Shown: piece after piece, positions 39,262 to 48,853 of the stretch
Position numbering within the stretch: the first letter of the stretch is position 1
How the letters are laid out: each line of letters opens with the position of its first letter
Assembly: GCA_902580275.1 (NCBI GenBank)
Contig: CACHJZ010000003.1
Location: forward strand, 62,001-126,000
Source: an uncultured Pelagibacteraceae bacterium
GTDB taxonomy: Bacteria; Pseudomonadota; Alphaproteobacteria; Pelagibacterales; Pelagibacteraceae
Direction: 5' to 3'
DNA: 64,000 nt
Made by a program: the position numbers and the translations under genes
The notes under the pieces: generated by a model
Database searches by the model: none
What the model was told of the DNA's origin: nothing
The model's input: only the letters and a program-made list of their open reading frames with translations

Positions 39262-40058
39262 GCTGCACTTTCCATAATTTTTTCTTGATTTAAAAATTCA
39301 TCAGTTAAATCTGAGTAAGATTTGCTTCCGGAACAATTTTTATCATATATTAAAACTGGTATTCCATGCGACGGTGCTTCTGACAATCTAACATTTCTAG
39401 GGATGACTGTGTTATAAACTTTTTCCTTGAAATAATCCCTAGCTTCTTTTTCGACTTGATTAGAGAGTTTATTTCTTTTGTCATACATTGTTAAAATTAT
39501 GCCTCTAATAGATAATTCTGAATTAAGACTTTCTTTAACTCTATCAATAGTTTTCACCAATTGCGTTAAACCCTCCAGGGCAAAAAATTCTGTTTGCAAA
39601 GGAACAATTAAAGAATTGGATGCTACTAAAGCCATTACGGTTAATAAACTCAGTGACGGAGGACAATCGATAAATACATGACTATAAGTTGATTTATTAT
39701 CCCTGAAAAAAGAAGCTAATTTATCTCTAAGAATAAAAGCTCTTCCATTATCCCCAGCTGTTTCAACCTCTAAACCTGACAAATCTACATTGGAAGTTAT
39801 TATGTCTAAATTTTCTATTTGAGTTCTTTGTATTATTTCCGAAATATTTTTTGATCCATTTAAAGCATTGTAAATGTTCTTTTCAGATCCATCATTATTA
39901 GAATGTCCAAGTCCAGTTGTTGCATTTCCTTGTGGATCAAGATCTATGACTAATATTTTTTTATTTAGACTTGCTAATCCTGCTGCTAAATTAATAACTG
40001 TGGTCGTTTTTCCAACTCCTCCTTTTTGATTAATAATAGAGATTATTTTAGTTTTCAT
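39258..40058 (-). CDS. parA: Chromosome partitioning ATPase ParA
   Basis: Deviant Walker-type ATPase that forms the DNA-bound gradient moving ParB-parS complexes. The 266 residues have the signature KGGVGKTT at 12-19, with the deviant lysine, DLDPQGNATTG near 39-49 and FIDCPPSLSLLT near 129-140. It overlaps rsmG upstream and parB downstream by 4 bp each. It is the chromosomal type, with no plasmid-type N-terminal helix-turn-helix. Confidence 0.97.
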   Translation of the reverse strand: MKTKIISIINQKGGVGKTTTVINLAAGLASLNKKILVIDLDPQGNATTGLGHSNNDGSEKNIYNALNGSKNISEIIQRTQIENLDIITSNVDLSGLEVETAGDNGRAFILRDKLASFFRDNKSTYSHVFIDCPPSLSLLTVMALVASNSLIVPLQTEFFALEGLTQLVKTIDRVKESLNSELSIRGIILTMYDKRNKLSNQVEKEARDYFKEKVYNTVIPRNVRLSEAPSHGIPVLIYDKNCSGSKSYSDLTDEFLNQEKIMESAA

Positions 40059-40690
40059 TTTTTTTTTAAGTTACAAATTTTGATTATTTTGGATTCACTG
40101 CTTGTGAGGCTTTTTTTTTCTTTATAGTCGAAATCCCAATTAGCTAAGGTTGTTTCCAAAACGTCTTTTCTATTTTTTCCTAAGAAGATAATAACGCTCT
40201 TAAATTTTTTAAAATTCTTTTCTGCAAGTTCTAGAACCACAGGCAAGGGTTTAAACGCTCGTGCGATTATCAAATCAGTTTCTATATTTTTTTCCTTAAA
40301 TATATCTTTTTGGAAAATCTCAGCATTCAAATTTAATTTTTCTTTCACCACTGAGAGAAATTCACATTTTCTAAAACTCTTTTCGTACAAATTAAATTTC
40401 ATATCTGGATTTTTAATCTGCATTATTATTGCAAGCACAATACCTGGAAGACCCGATCCTGATCCAACATCAGTACAAATATGGTGTTTTTCATCAATAA
40501 AATCAACCGTTTGAGCACAATCTACAATATGTCTTTTTCTTATATCTGTTTCTGATGATTTGCTAATCAGATTTATTTTATTATTTTCCTTCTTTAATAA
40601 ATCACAATAAGCCTCAAACTTTGGAAATGTTTCACGTGAAACATTTAGAGGCACTAGATTTTCATATTCTAAAATATTCGAATCAATCAA
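40055..40690 (-). CDS. rsmG: 16S rRNA (guanine-527-N7)-methyltransferase
   Basis: SAM-dependent methylation of G527 in 16S rRNA. The 211 residues include the SAM-site [14 protein letters not shown] near 77-90 and ARAFKPL near 145. Residues 18-24 (NVSRETF) are a sequence kept across alphaproteobacteria because the DNA encoding it is parS (see 40628-40643). It overlaps mnmG by 4 bp upstream and parA by 4 bp downstream. Confidence 0.95.
   Translation of the reverse strand: MIDSNILEYENLVPLNVSRETFPKFEAYCDLLKKENNKINLISKSSETDIRKRHIVDCAQTVDFIDEKHHICTDVGSGSGLPGIVLAIIMQIKNPDMKFNLYEKSFRKCEFLSVVKEKLNLNAEIFQKDIFKEKNIETDLIIARAFKPLPVVLELAEKNFKKFKSVIIFLGKNRKDVLETTLANWDFDYKEKKSLTSSESKIIKICNLKKK
40628..40643. 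promoter_or_regulatory. parS centromere site (ParB binding)
   Basis: Perfect 16-bp palindrome TGTTTCACGTGAAACA, equal to the bacterial parS consensus. It lies within the rsmG coding region, encoding part of NVSRETF, about 1.4 kb from parB and 8 kb from the proposed oriC. I found no second perfect copy in the window. Confidence 0.95.
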
Positions 40691-42558
40691 GCTATGTTCT
40701 TAATAGACTTTCTTTTGACGTGAGACAACAAAATATATACAGCTGCTGGAGTTATTCCATCAATTCTCAGCGCTTGACCCATTGTTTTTGGTCGAATTTT
40801 CTTAAATTTAGATTTTACCTCGTTGGAAAGACCGCTTAAACTGTCATAATTGACTGCTTCTGGTATTTTTAAATTCTCATCCTTTTTAAATGCTAATATA
40901 TCAGCTTTTTGCTTTGTTAAATAACCACTATAATGAGCATTGATTTCTAACTGTTCGTCTATTTCTTTAGATTTATAAGGTATATCAGGCCAAATTTCCC
41001 TTATTTTACTCATTTTTACGCCTTTCTGACTCAAAATTTGTTCGGCATTTCTGTTTATACCATCTTTAGCTATATTGACCCCAAATTTAGCTACTTTTGA
41101 AGGTGAAATACTTAAATTACTCATAAATTTGGTCAATTTTTGCAGGTCTTTAGACTTTTGGTTATGTATATACTTCCTATAATCCTGGATAAGGTCTATA
41201 TCAATACCCTTTTTGGTTAATCTTAAATCTGCATTGTCTGCTCTAAGACTTAACCTATACTCTGCTCTTGATGTAAACATTCTATAAGGTTCAGCTACGC
41301 CTTTAGTAACAAGGTCATCTATCATAACACCTATATATGCTTCGGATCTATCAAGGATAAATGGTTCCAAATTTTTAACTGAGAGCGCAGCGTTTATTCC
41401 TGCGATCAAACCTTGTGCAGCTGCCTCTTCATAGCCCGTGGTTCCATTAATCTGTCCAGCAAGATAAAGGTTTTTTATTTTTTTTGTTTCAAGTGTTAGA
41501 AAAAGCTCGCGCGGATCTACATAATCGTATTCGATTGCATACCCCGGGCGCAATATTTTAACATTCTCTAAACCACTGATATTGCTACATATTTCAGCTT
41601 GTATTTCGGCTGGAAGGGAGGTTGATATCCCATTTGGATAAATCGTATTATTATTGAGACCTTCTGGTTCAAGAAATATTTGGTGTCTCAATTTATCAGA
41701 GAACTTAAAAATTTTATCTTCAATTGAAGGGCAGTACCTTGGCCCAACACCCTTTATACTGCCAGAGTACATGGCGCTAGATTTAATGTTCTTTGAAATG
41801 ATCTTGTGTACTTTCTCATTAGTATAAGTCATCCTGCATGAGACTTGTGCGTTATCATTTTTTTTTGTTAGAAACGAAAAAAAATAAGGATCAACATCTG
41901 CACGTTGCTCTTCCAAATTTTGGAAGTTTATTGTCTTGCTATCTAATCTAGGTGGTGTCCCTGTCTTAAGTCTTCCAATTGCAAAATTGTACTTTTCTAA
42001 TTGTTCTGTTAAACCTGTTGTTGGTTTCTCATTAAATCTGCCTGCTGGTGTCTTTTCATTGCCTATATGTATCAAACCATTTAAAAATGTTCCCGTTGTA
42101 AGTATAAGCTTGTTGCATGCAATCTTCTGTCCTGACTGAGTGATAAGACCTTTTACGGCATTTTTTACAAATATAAACTTAATTACAGGGTCTGAAAAAA
42201 CGCTTAGATTACAATAGTTTAGCAGTTTTTCTTGCATATATTTTTTATATAATGATCTATCACTTTGAGTTCTAGGTCCCCTTACAGCTGGACCTCTGCT
42301 TCTATTTAAAAGCCTAAACTGTATACCAGACTTATCTGCTACCTCACCCATTACACCATCTAAGGCGTCAATCTCCCGAACAAGGTGTCCTTTACCTAAT
42401 CCGCCAATAGCTGGGTTACAAGACATTTCACCTATAGTTTCTATTTTGTGTGTGTATAAAGCTGTGTTAATACCAAGTCTTGCGGATGCAGCGGCGGCCT
42501 CGCATCCTGCATGGCCTCCGCCTATTACAACAACATCAAAAAATACATCTTTTGTCAT
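40687..42558 (-). CDS. mnmG: tRNA uridine-34 5-carboxymethylaminomethyl modification enzyme MnmG
   Basis: FAD protein that works with MnmE to place carboxymethylaminomethyl on wobble U34 of tRNA. The 623 residues begin with the FAD dinucleotide fold [14 protein letters not shown] near 9-22, followed by the family motif [20 protein letters not shown] near 47-66 and, near 270-275, [11 protein letters not shown]. The C-terminal helical region ends as in the family. mnmE is directly upstream on the same strand, 24 bp away. Confidence 0.98.
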   Translation of the reverse strand: MTKDVFFDVVVIGGGHAGCEAAAASARLGINTALYTHKIETIGEMSCNPAIGGLGKGHLVREIDALDGVMGEVADKSGIQFRLLNRSRGPAVRGPRTQSDRSLYKKYMQEKLLNYCNLSVFSDPVIKFIFVKNAVKGLITQSGQKIACNKLILTTGTFLNGLIHIGNEKTPAGRFNEKPTTGLTEQLEKYNFAIGRLKTGTPPRLDSKTINFQNLEEQRADVDPYFFSFLTKKNDNAQVSCRMTYTNEKVHKIISKNIKSSAMYSGSIKGVGPRYCPSIEDKIFKFSDKLRHQIFLEPEGLNNNTIYPNGISTSLPAEIQAEICSNISGLENVKILRPGYAIEYDYVDPRELFLTLETKKIKNLYLAGQINGTTGYEEAAAQGLIAGINAALSVKNLEPFILDRSEAYIGVMIDDLVTKGVAEPYRMFTSRAEYRLSLRADNADLRLTKKGIDIDLIQDYRKYIHNQKSKDLQKLTKFMSNLSISPSKVAKFGVNIAKDGINRNAEQILSQKGVKMSKIREIWPDIPYKSKEIDEQLEINAHYSGYLTKQKADILAFKKDENLKIPEAVNYDSLSGLSNEVKSKFKKIRPKTMGQALRIDGITPAAVYILLSHVKRKSIKNIA

Positions 42559-42582
42559 ATCAAAAATATAGTTATTTTTTTA

Positions 42583-43911
42583 TTATTTGCCAATACAGAA
42601 GTCATTGAAAATACTGCCGAGTATCTCCTCTACGTCTACCTTTCCTACCAACATCCCAAGATGCCTTGTTGCTAATCTAATGTCTTCGGTCGCTTTGTCA
42701 AAGTCACTAACTTTTTCTTTTTTGCTAAACTCATCTAAATGAAATATACACTGTTCAAGATGTTGTCTGTGTCTTTCACGTGTTATTAAAGTATCCTCTA
42801 CACTAACAAATTTATTTGTTAAATTTTTTTTTATTTTATCAATTAACTTCTCAATATTAGTTTCATCTTTAATAGAAATTAAAATAGGTTTATATTTATC
42901 AAGATTGTTACCTTTTATTTTACCAAGGTCAGATTTATTTATAACAAATATTGATTTTTCAATATTTAAATCACTCAAAAAGCCTGTAAAATCAACACTT
43001 TTAGGCTCAAAAACCAGTATATTTAAATCAGCGTCATCTGCACTTTTAAGAGCTAATTTTATACCCTTCTTTTCTATTTCATCTTTAGAATTTCTTATTC
43101 CAGCAGTGTCAGACATGATAACAGGAAACCCATCAATATTTAAATGAACTTCAATTATATCTCTCGTAGTCCCAGCTATTTCAGAAACAATAGCTACCTC
43201 TCTCTTGGAAAAATAATTTAGCAAACTCGACTTGCCTGCATTAGTTGGCCCTATTATAGCTATTTTAAAGCCCTCTCTGACTCTTTCTCCTACTTTACTA
43301 TCATTTAATACTTTTTTAATTTCTAGTTTAACTTTTTGAGAGTCTTTTTTTATATTATTTAATATATTTGATGGGAGGTCTTCATCGGGAAAATCAATTT
43401 TAGCCTCTAAATTTGACAACATTTTTAATAAAATTTTTCGCCATGAATCAAATTTTTCAGAGCTCTTACCACTCATTATTTTTAAAGCCTGTTTTCTTTG
43501 TATTTCGGTTTCTGAGGCAATAAGATCACCAATACTCTCTGCTTTTAAAAGATTTATTTTTTCATTTTGAAATGCTCTTTTGGTAAATTCACCTGGCTCA
43601 GCGAGCCTGCAACCTTCTATTTTCGAAATATTGTCTAAAATTGATTGTATTACCGCTCTACTTCCATGGACATGTAGCTCTGCCATATCTTCACCTGTAT
43701 AACTATTTGGACCTGGGAACCAAATTACAATACCTTCATCAATTAATTCTTTTGTCCTTTCATCTAAGATTTTCCTCAAGGAAGCTACTCTGGGAGATGG
43801 AAAAGAGCCTTTTGTAATATTGGATATAATTTGTTTTGTATCGGAACCTGAAATTCTTATCACTGCAACACCTGATAAACCTGGTCCAGACGATAGGGCA
43901 TAAATTGTCAT
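42583..43911 (-). CDS. mnmE: tRNA modification GTPase MnmE
   Basis: G protein partner of MnmG in U34 modification. The 442 residues have the N-terminal folate-binding domain, a helical domain interrupted by the G domain (P-loop GPTNAGKSS near 221-229, DTAGIR near 269-274, NKSD near 330-333), and the C-terminal CIGK motif (439-442) whose cysteine is conserved. Slightly short for the family (~450). First gene of the leftward mnmE-mnmG-rsmG-parA-parB group. Confidence 0.97.
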   Translation of the reverse strand: MTIYALSSGPGLSGVAVIRISGSDTKQIISNITKGSFPSPRVASLRKILDERTKELIDEGIVIWFPGPNSYTGEDMAELHVHGSRAVIQSILDNISKIEGCRLAEPGEFTKRAFQNEKINLLKAESIGDLIASETEIQRKQALKIMSGKSSEKFDSWRKILLKMLSNLEAKIDFPDEDLPSNILNNIKKDSQKVKLEIKKVLNDSKVGERVREGFKIAIIGPTNAGKSSLLNYFSKREVAIVSEIAGTTRDIIEVHLNIDGFPVIMSDTAGIRNSKDEIEKKGIKLALKSADDADLNILVFEPKSVDFTGFLSDLNIEKSIFVINKSDLGKIKGNNLDKYKPILISIKDETNIEKLIDKIKKNLTNKFVSVEDTLITRERHRQHLEQCIFHLDEFSKKEKVSDFDKATEDIRLATRHLGMLVGKVDVEEILGSIFNDFCIGK

Positions 43912-43961
43912 AAAAATATTATAACTTGAAAATTCTTAATATATATCGATAAATTTAATAA

Positions 43962-44804
43962 ATGATTATTTGGCTAGCATCATATCCAAAGAGTGGAAAT
44001 ACTTGGCTTAGGATGTTTTTAAGATCCTATTTTTTATCAGAACAAGATACATTTTCAATTAATGTAAAAGGAAATTTAGATTTTGAAAGTGAAACTTTCC
44101 CGAATTTAAAACTTTTTAAATCATTTAATGTAGATCATTCAAATTTTGAAAATATTGTAAAAAATTGGATAAATCTTCAAGACTTTATTAATCTTAATGG
44201 AAAAATAAATTTTTTGAAAACTCACAATGGAAATTATTCAATAAATAGTCATCCATTTACCAACAAAGAAAATACCATTGGTGGCATATACATGGTTAGA
44301 GACCCAAGAGACGTATTATTGTCATTTTCGCATCATCTTAAATTAAAAGTTGAGGAAGTTTTAGAAAAAATGAGTACCATGAATCACTTTGAATTAGATG
44401 AAAACGACCCAGATTTGATTGAGGGATACAGAAGATCCTTAATTGGATCTTGGTCAAAACATTATTTATCATGGAAATCTTATCAAGCTAGAAAAATTCT
44501 TTTTTTAAAATATGAAGATTTAGTCGAAAATCCGTACGAAAACTTTCTGTTGGTTTTAAAATACTTAAAAAATTTCAAAAATTTTGAGATTAACGAGGGT
44601 AAAATTAAAAAGTCAATAATTGAGACCTCTTTTGATAATTTAAAAAATGATGAAGTAAATAATGGATTTTTAGAACAAGGAATGAATAAAGGTTTTTTTA
44701 GAAAAGGGAAGGTAAGTGATTGGAAAGAGAATCTAAATTCAAATGTTGCTAAAAAAGTTGAAGTTTTATTCCAAAAAGAGATGATTGAACTTGGATATCT
44801 ATAA
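43962..44804 (+). CDS. Sulfotransferase (PAPS-dependent)
   Basis: Transfers a sulfuryl group from PAPS to an unknown acceptor. The 280 residues begin with the PAPS 5'-phosphosulfate loop SYPKSGNTWLR (7-17), later the 3'-phosphate segment MVRDPRDVLLSFSHH near 110-124, and YEDLVENPYENF near 185-196. It is on the plus strand in the middle of leftward genes, divergent from mnmE and ending exactly next to the convergent rho stop, so it looks like a single inserted gene. A second gene with nearly the same first codons starts at 63979. Confidence 0.88.
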   Translation: MIIWLASYPKSGNTWLRMFLRSYFLSEQDTFSINVKGNLDFESETFPNLKLFKSFNVDHSNFENIVKNWINLQDFINLNGKINFLKTHNGNYSINSHPFTNKENTIGGIYMVRDPRDVLLSFSHHLKLKVEEVLEKMSTMNHFELDENDPDLIEGYRRSLIGSWSKHYLSWKSYQARKILFLKYEDLVENPYENFLLVLKYLKNFKNFEINEGKIKKSIIETSFDNLKNDEVNNGFLEQGMNKGFFRKGKVSDWKENLNSNVAKKVEVLFQKEMIELGYL

Positions 44805-46076
44805 TTAGCCTGGTTTATTCATAGAATTAAAAAATTCTGAATTATTTTTAGTATTTTTCAACTTTGAATTAATAAATTCAATTGCGTCCATCGAACCCAT
44901 AGGAGCAATAATTCTTCTAAGAACATTCATTTTTTGAAGATCTGCTTTATCAAATATTAATTCCTCTCGTCTTGTTCCAGATTTTGTAATATCTATAGCT
45001 GGAAATATTCTTTTTTCGGAAATCTTTCTATCCAATATAGTTTCGCTATTTCCAGTTCCTTTAAATTCTTCAAAAATGACTTCATCCATTCTACTACCAG
45101 TATCAATTAATGCGGTTGCGATAATTGTTAATGATCCACCTTCTTCAATGTTTCTTGCAGCACCAAAAAATCTTTTTGGTCTCTGAAGAGCGTTCGCATC
45201 GACACCTCCGGTGAGTACTTTTCCTGAACTTGGGACAACAGCATTATAGGCTCTTCCAAGCCTTGTAATTGAATCAAGTAAGATAACTACGTCTTTTTTA
45301 TGCTCAGTCAAACGTTTAGCTTTTTCAATAACCATTTCGGCAACAGCTACGTGTCTTTGGGCAGGCTCATCAAAAGTTGAGCTTATAACTTCTCCTTTTA
45401 CTGTTCTTTGCATATCCGTAACTTCTTCTGGTCTTTCATCTATTAATAAAACCATTAGATAACACTCTGGGTGGTTAGCTGTAATAGAGTTTGCAATGCT
45501 TTGTAAAATCATTGTCTTCCCGGCCTTAGGTGGCGATATTATTAAGGACCTTTGTCCTTTTCCAACAGGACTTACAAGATCTATTAGTCTAGGGGTTAGG
45601 TCAGGTTTTTTTTCTATTTTCGTACTTTCTACCTCCATAATTAGCTGCTTATTTGGATATAGAGGAGTTAAATTATCAAAAGCAATTTTGTGGCGTGATT
45701 TATCCGCATCTTCTAAATTGATTTTTGTTACCTGAAGTAAGGCAAAATATCTTTCTCCATCTCTAGGAGCTCTCACTGGACCCTCAACAGTATCTCCCGT
45801 TCTTAATCCAAATCGTCTAATTTGACTTGGGCTTATGTATATATCATCTGGACCAGGCAAGTAATTTGATTCCATTGCTCTCAAAAAGCCAAAACCATCT
45901 TGCAACATTTGTAAAACTCCTCCACCAGTTATTTCTTCACCTTTTTCCGCTAATTTTTTTAAAATTGAAAAAAGTATTTCCTGTTTTCTTAAAGTACTAG
46001 CATTTTCAATGCCTAATTCTTCTGCTTGTGCAATTAGATTTTCTGAAGATTTGGATTTTAATTCTTGAATATTCAT
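44805..46076 (-). CDS. rho: Transcription termination factor Rho
   Basis: Hexameric RNA helicase that ends transcription. The 423 residues show the N-terminal domain, the RNA-binding [26 protein letters not shown] cold-shock part (~62-85, here ending IYIS), Walker A PPKAGKTM near 182-189, and [14 protein letters not shown] near 214-227. Normal length. On its strand no Shine-Dalgarno precedes the ATG; the leader instead holds CCCTCC near 46088-46093, which would pair poorly with the ribosome. Rho often controls its own leader, and the mechanism cannot be read here. Confidence 0.98.
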   Translation of the reverse strand: MNIQELKSKSSENLIAQAEELGIENASTLRKQEILFSILKKLAEKGEEITGGGVLQMLQDGFGFLRAMESNYLPGPDDIYISPSQIRRFGLRTGDTVEGPVRAPRDGERYFALLQVTKINLEDADKSRHKIAFDNLTPLYPNKQLIMEVESTKIEKKPDLTPRLIDLVSPVGKGQRSLIISPPKAGKTMILQSIANSITANHPECYLMVLLIDERPEEVTDMQRTVKGEVISSTFDEPAQRHVAVAEMVIEKAKRLTEHKKDVVILLDSITRLGRAYNAVVPSSGKVLTGGVDANALQRPKRFFGAARNIEEGGSLTIIATALIDTGSRMDEVIFEEFKGTGNSETILDRKISEKRIFPAIDITKSGTRREELIFDKADLQKMNVLRRIIAPMGSMDAIEFINSKLKNTKNNSEFFNSMNKPG

Positions 46077-46143
46077 ATTATTTTTTGGAGGGTTTGTTTG
46101 TTAGATATTAATAATATATATATATTTTAAAATTATTCAATAG

Positions 46144-46578
46144 CTACAAAGGCTTAAAAACTACAATAAATACAATTAATATTAATAGTATTGTTGGAAT
46201 TTCGTTAAATATTCTAAAAAATCTTGATGAATATTTATTTTCATCATTTTTAAACTTGCTCAGACACTTGCCCAAAAAAAAATGGTATATTGTTAGAACT
46301 ACTACTAATATGAGCTTAATAATAAGCCATGTGCTATGGAGTTGCTCAAAACCAATGCTTCCTATCAATATTAAACCAAAAACCCATGAGAGGATCATCG
46401 CTGGCATCATTATATAATTATAAAGTTTAAATTCCATAACTTTAAAAACATCACCGATTTGTTTTTCGTCTTTGTTTTCAGTGTGATATACAAATATGCG
46501 GGGCAAATATAATAAACCTGCCATCCAAGATATTACCGCAATTAAATGTAATGCTTTAAAAGTTAAATAAAAATTCAT
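46144..46578 (-). CDS. hemJ: Protoporphyrinogen IX oxidase HemJ
   Basis: Membrane enzyme converting protoporphyrinogen IX to protoporphyrin IX, the substrate of ferrochelatase. The 144 residues have four hydrophobic segments and the family N terminus with FKALHLIAVISWMAGLLYLPRIFVYH near 8-33, with the conserved histidine and arginine. It overlaps hemH by 4 bp, so the last two steps of heme synthesis are translated together. The order rho-hemJ-hemH-hemE is usual for alphaproteobacteria. Confidence 0.94.
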   Translation of the reverse strand: MNFYLTFKALHLIAVISWMAGLLYLPRIFVYHTENKDEKQIGDVFKVMEFKLYNYIMMPAMILSWVFGLILIGSIGFEQLHSTWLIIKLILVVVLTIYHFFLGKCLSKFKNDENKYSSRFFRIFNEIPTILLILIVFIVVFKPL

Positions 46579-47573
46579 TTTCTTATAATATACCTATCGA
46601 CTAAAGTACTAATTAGTTTAAGATGATCTTCGTTATCATTTAAACATGGAATAACATCAAAATTTTTTCCACCTGACTTTAGAAAACTCTCCTTACCTTG
46701 TATAGATATCTCCTCAAGAGTTTCTACACAATCAGAGGAAAATCCGGGGCAAATTACTAGAATATTTTTTTTACCTGATTTTGGTAATGTTTCTAATGTT
46801 TTATCTGTGTAGGGTTGTAACCATTCTTGAGGACCAAATCTTGACTGAAAAGTTGTTTCTATAGGAATTTTAGTAAATTTTTCTTTCATCAGTCTGGTGG
46901 TCTTCTGACAGTAGCAGTGATATGGATCGCCTTTTTCAAAATATTTTTTGGGAATGCCATGATAAGAAGCAATAATTAGGTCTGGTTCCCAATTAATCTC
47001 GGAAATTTTTTTATTTATACTGTTAACTAAAGCACCAATATACAAAGGTTCCGACTCATAGTGTGGTATAATTTGCAAACTAGGTTGCCATCTGGTTTTT
47101 ATTAAAGTTCTATAAACTTCATCACAAACTGTTGCTGTGGTTGCTGCAGCGTATTGCGGGTACAAAGGTAGGACTATTAAATTTTCACATCCATTCTTCT
47201 GCATTTTTGTCATTACGCTTTTAATGCTTGGATTACCGTAGCGCATAGCGAAATCTACAATTATATTTTTATTTGATATTTTATCTCTTAACTTTAATGT
47301 TTGTTTTTGTGTATAATATCTCAATGGAGACATATTCTCATTTTTCATCCATATTTCTTTGTACGCTTTTGCAGTTTTGGACGGCCTGAAAGTTAAAATA
47401 AAAAGGTTTAAAATTATTTGCCAGATTATTGGATTAACCTCTATGACTCTTTTATCTGACAAGAACTCTTTTAGATATTTACGTATATCTAACCAACTAG
47501 TTGAGTCCGGTGTGCCGAGATTGACTAACAATATACCAGTTTTACCGAAACTTACACTAGGATGGTCTTTCAT
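46575..47573 (-). CDS. hemH: Ferrochelatase
   Basis: Inserts Fe(II) into protoporphyrin IX. The 332 residues begin KTGILLVNLGTPDS near 11-24 and show IIASYHGIPKKYFEKGDPYHCYCQKT near 193-218 with the catalytic histidine, then TFQSRFGPQEWLQPYT near 234-249. Normal bacterial length. Overlaps hemE by 17 bp and hemJ by 4 bp. Confidence 0.97.
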   Translation of the reverse strand: MKDHPSVSFGKTGILLVNLGTPDSTSWLDIRKYLKEFLSDKRVIEVNPIIWQIILNLFILTFRPSKTAKAYKEIWMKNENMSPLRYYTQKQTLKLRDKISNKNIIVDFAMRYGNPSIKSVMTKMQKNGCENLIVLPLYPQYAAATTATVCDEVYRTLIKTRWQPSLQIIPHYESEPLYIGALVNSINKKISEINWEPDLIIASYHGIPKKYFEKGDPYHCYCQKTTRLMKEKFTKIPIETTFQSRFGPQEWLQPYTDKTLETLPKSGKKNILVICPGFSSDCVETLEEISIQGKESFLKSGGKNFDVIPCLNDNEDHLKLISTLVDRYIIRK

Positions 47574-48570
47574 TAAACTTTCTCACTAACTTAATTAAAT
47601 ATTCTACCATACTTGGGTCAGTTTGAGGAAGAACACCATGTCCTAAATTAAATATATAAGGATGATTTTTAAAAGCATTTAAATAATAATTAGCTGATTT
47701 TTCCAAATTTCGTTTACTAGACAATAAAACCCTAGGATCCATACCTCCTTGAACTGGGATTTTTATATTTTTTATTATTTCGTATGGATTAATATTATAA
47801 TCAATACTTATTACGTCGGGCTTTATAATTTTAGTATATTCTTTATAGTTTTTAATATTCCTTGGAAAACATATACAGGGTGTTTTTAAAGATTTAGAGA
47901 ATTTTACTAATTTTTTAGTTGGTTTATAAATATATTCATTTAAATTTTTTTCATTTACTAGGCCTGCCCAGCTATCAAAAATTTGAATAATGTTAACACC
48001 ACTTTTAATTTGCCCATCAATATGGGAAATTAAATATTTATTTATATATTCTAACATATCTTTTATTAACATTTTATCTGAAAAAACTTTCTCTAACTTT
48101 TTCTTTGGTGAAGATTTGTTCAGCATATAAACAAGTATTGTCCAAGGGCCGCCAACAAATCCAATTAAATCTTTATTTATCAAAATTTTGTCTTTTTTTA
48201 CGTTATTAATAGATTTATAAACAGGTTCTAAATTTTTCCTAAAAAGCTTAAAATCATAATTTTTAATGTCTCTTAAACTTATGGACCCTAAATAAGGGCC
48301 AAAATTTTTTTTAAATTCTACTGTTTGACCTAAACCAAAAGGCACCATTAAAATATCAGAAAAAATTATAGCTGCATCAAGATCGTACCTTCTTATAGGT
48401 TGTAACGTGATTTCTTTAACTTTGTTTGTATTTAAACATAATTTTACGAAGTTTGGATTTTGTTTCCTTATTTTTCTGAATTCTGGTAAATATCTTCCTG
48501 CTTGTCTCATTAACCAAATAGGTTTAATAGAGCTATCTTTTTTGTTTATAACTTTTCTTAATGGAGTCAT
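47557..48570 (-). CDS. hemE: Uroporphyrinogen decarboxylase
   Basis: Decarboxylates uroporphyrinogen III to coproporphyrinogen III. The 337 residues show the signature PIWLMRQAGRYLPEFR near 17-32, IIFSDILMVP near 69-78 with the catalytic aspartate, and FVGGPWTILVYML near 133-145. It is the gene nearest to the left side of the proposed origin, as in Caulobacter and Rickettsia. Confidence 0.97.
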   Translation of the reverse strand: MTPLRKVINKKDSSIKPIWLMRQAGRYLPEFRKIRKQNPNFVKLCLNTNKVKEITLQPIRRYDLDAAIIFSDILMVPFGLGQTVEFKKNFGPYLGSISLRDIKNYDFKLFRKNLEPVYKSINNVKKDKILINKDLIGFVGGPWTILVYMLNKSSPKKKLEKVFSDKMLIKDMLEYINKYLISHIDGQIKSGVNIIQIFDSWAGLVNEKNLNEYIYKPTKKLVKFSKSLKTPCICFPRNIKNYKEYTKIIKPDVISIDYNINPYEIIKNIKIPVQGGMDPRVLLSSKRNLEKSANYYLNAFKNHPYIFNLGHGVLPQTDPSMVEYLIKLVRKFNERPS

Positions 48571-48853
48571 ATAAAATATATAATTTAGTTTATTTTAGTA
48601 GTATTTATTCCTGTTGATAATGGTGACAAGTTTTTATCAACACTTTTTTAGTAAGATTTCCACAATGTTAAGCAATTATTTGTTTATTCCACATAAGTAA
48701 TTTTAATAATAATTAAATTATTATATATTGTTAATATCAATTATACATGTGGCTAAAAATGTTGATTAAAGAGGTTTTTTACATTTAAGAGACATAAATA
48801 TTCGATTTCCTGTAAAATAAGTTTATTATTAACGTTTAATATACAAATTATAC
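48571..48853. other. Probable chromosomal replication origin (oriC)
   Basis: The longest gene-free spacer here (283 bp), between divergent hemE and ppsR, the known alphaproteobacterial oriC address. DnaA-box-like nonamers with one mismatch to the consensus TTWTNCACA are seen: TTATCAACA at 48634-48642 and, inverted, 48612-48620; ATTTCCACA at 48656-48664; TATTCCACA at 48685-48693; TTAGCCACA inverted at 48748-48756. A block with almost no G or C (about 48701-48745) could be the unwinding element. Gene direction diverges from this gap. No ORF is visible. Promoters of hemE and ppsR must also be in it. Confidence 0.82.
48612..48642. repeat. Inverted pair of DnaA-box-like sequences
   Basis: TGTTGATAA (48612-48620) and TTATCAACA (48634-48642) are perfect inverted copies, 13 bases apart. 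Each differs by one base from the DnaA box TTATCCACA. The paired geometry is the clearest internal structure of the proposed oriC. Confidence 0.7.

Noticed and set aside
42772..42787. Second parS-like sequence within mnmE (TTTCACGTG core)
   Set aside because: Only about 11 of 16 positions match and the palindrome is broken on the right side; it is probably codon chance.
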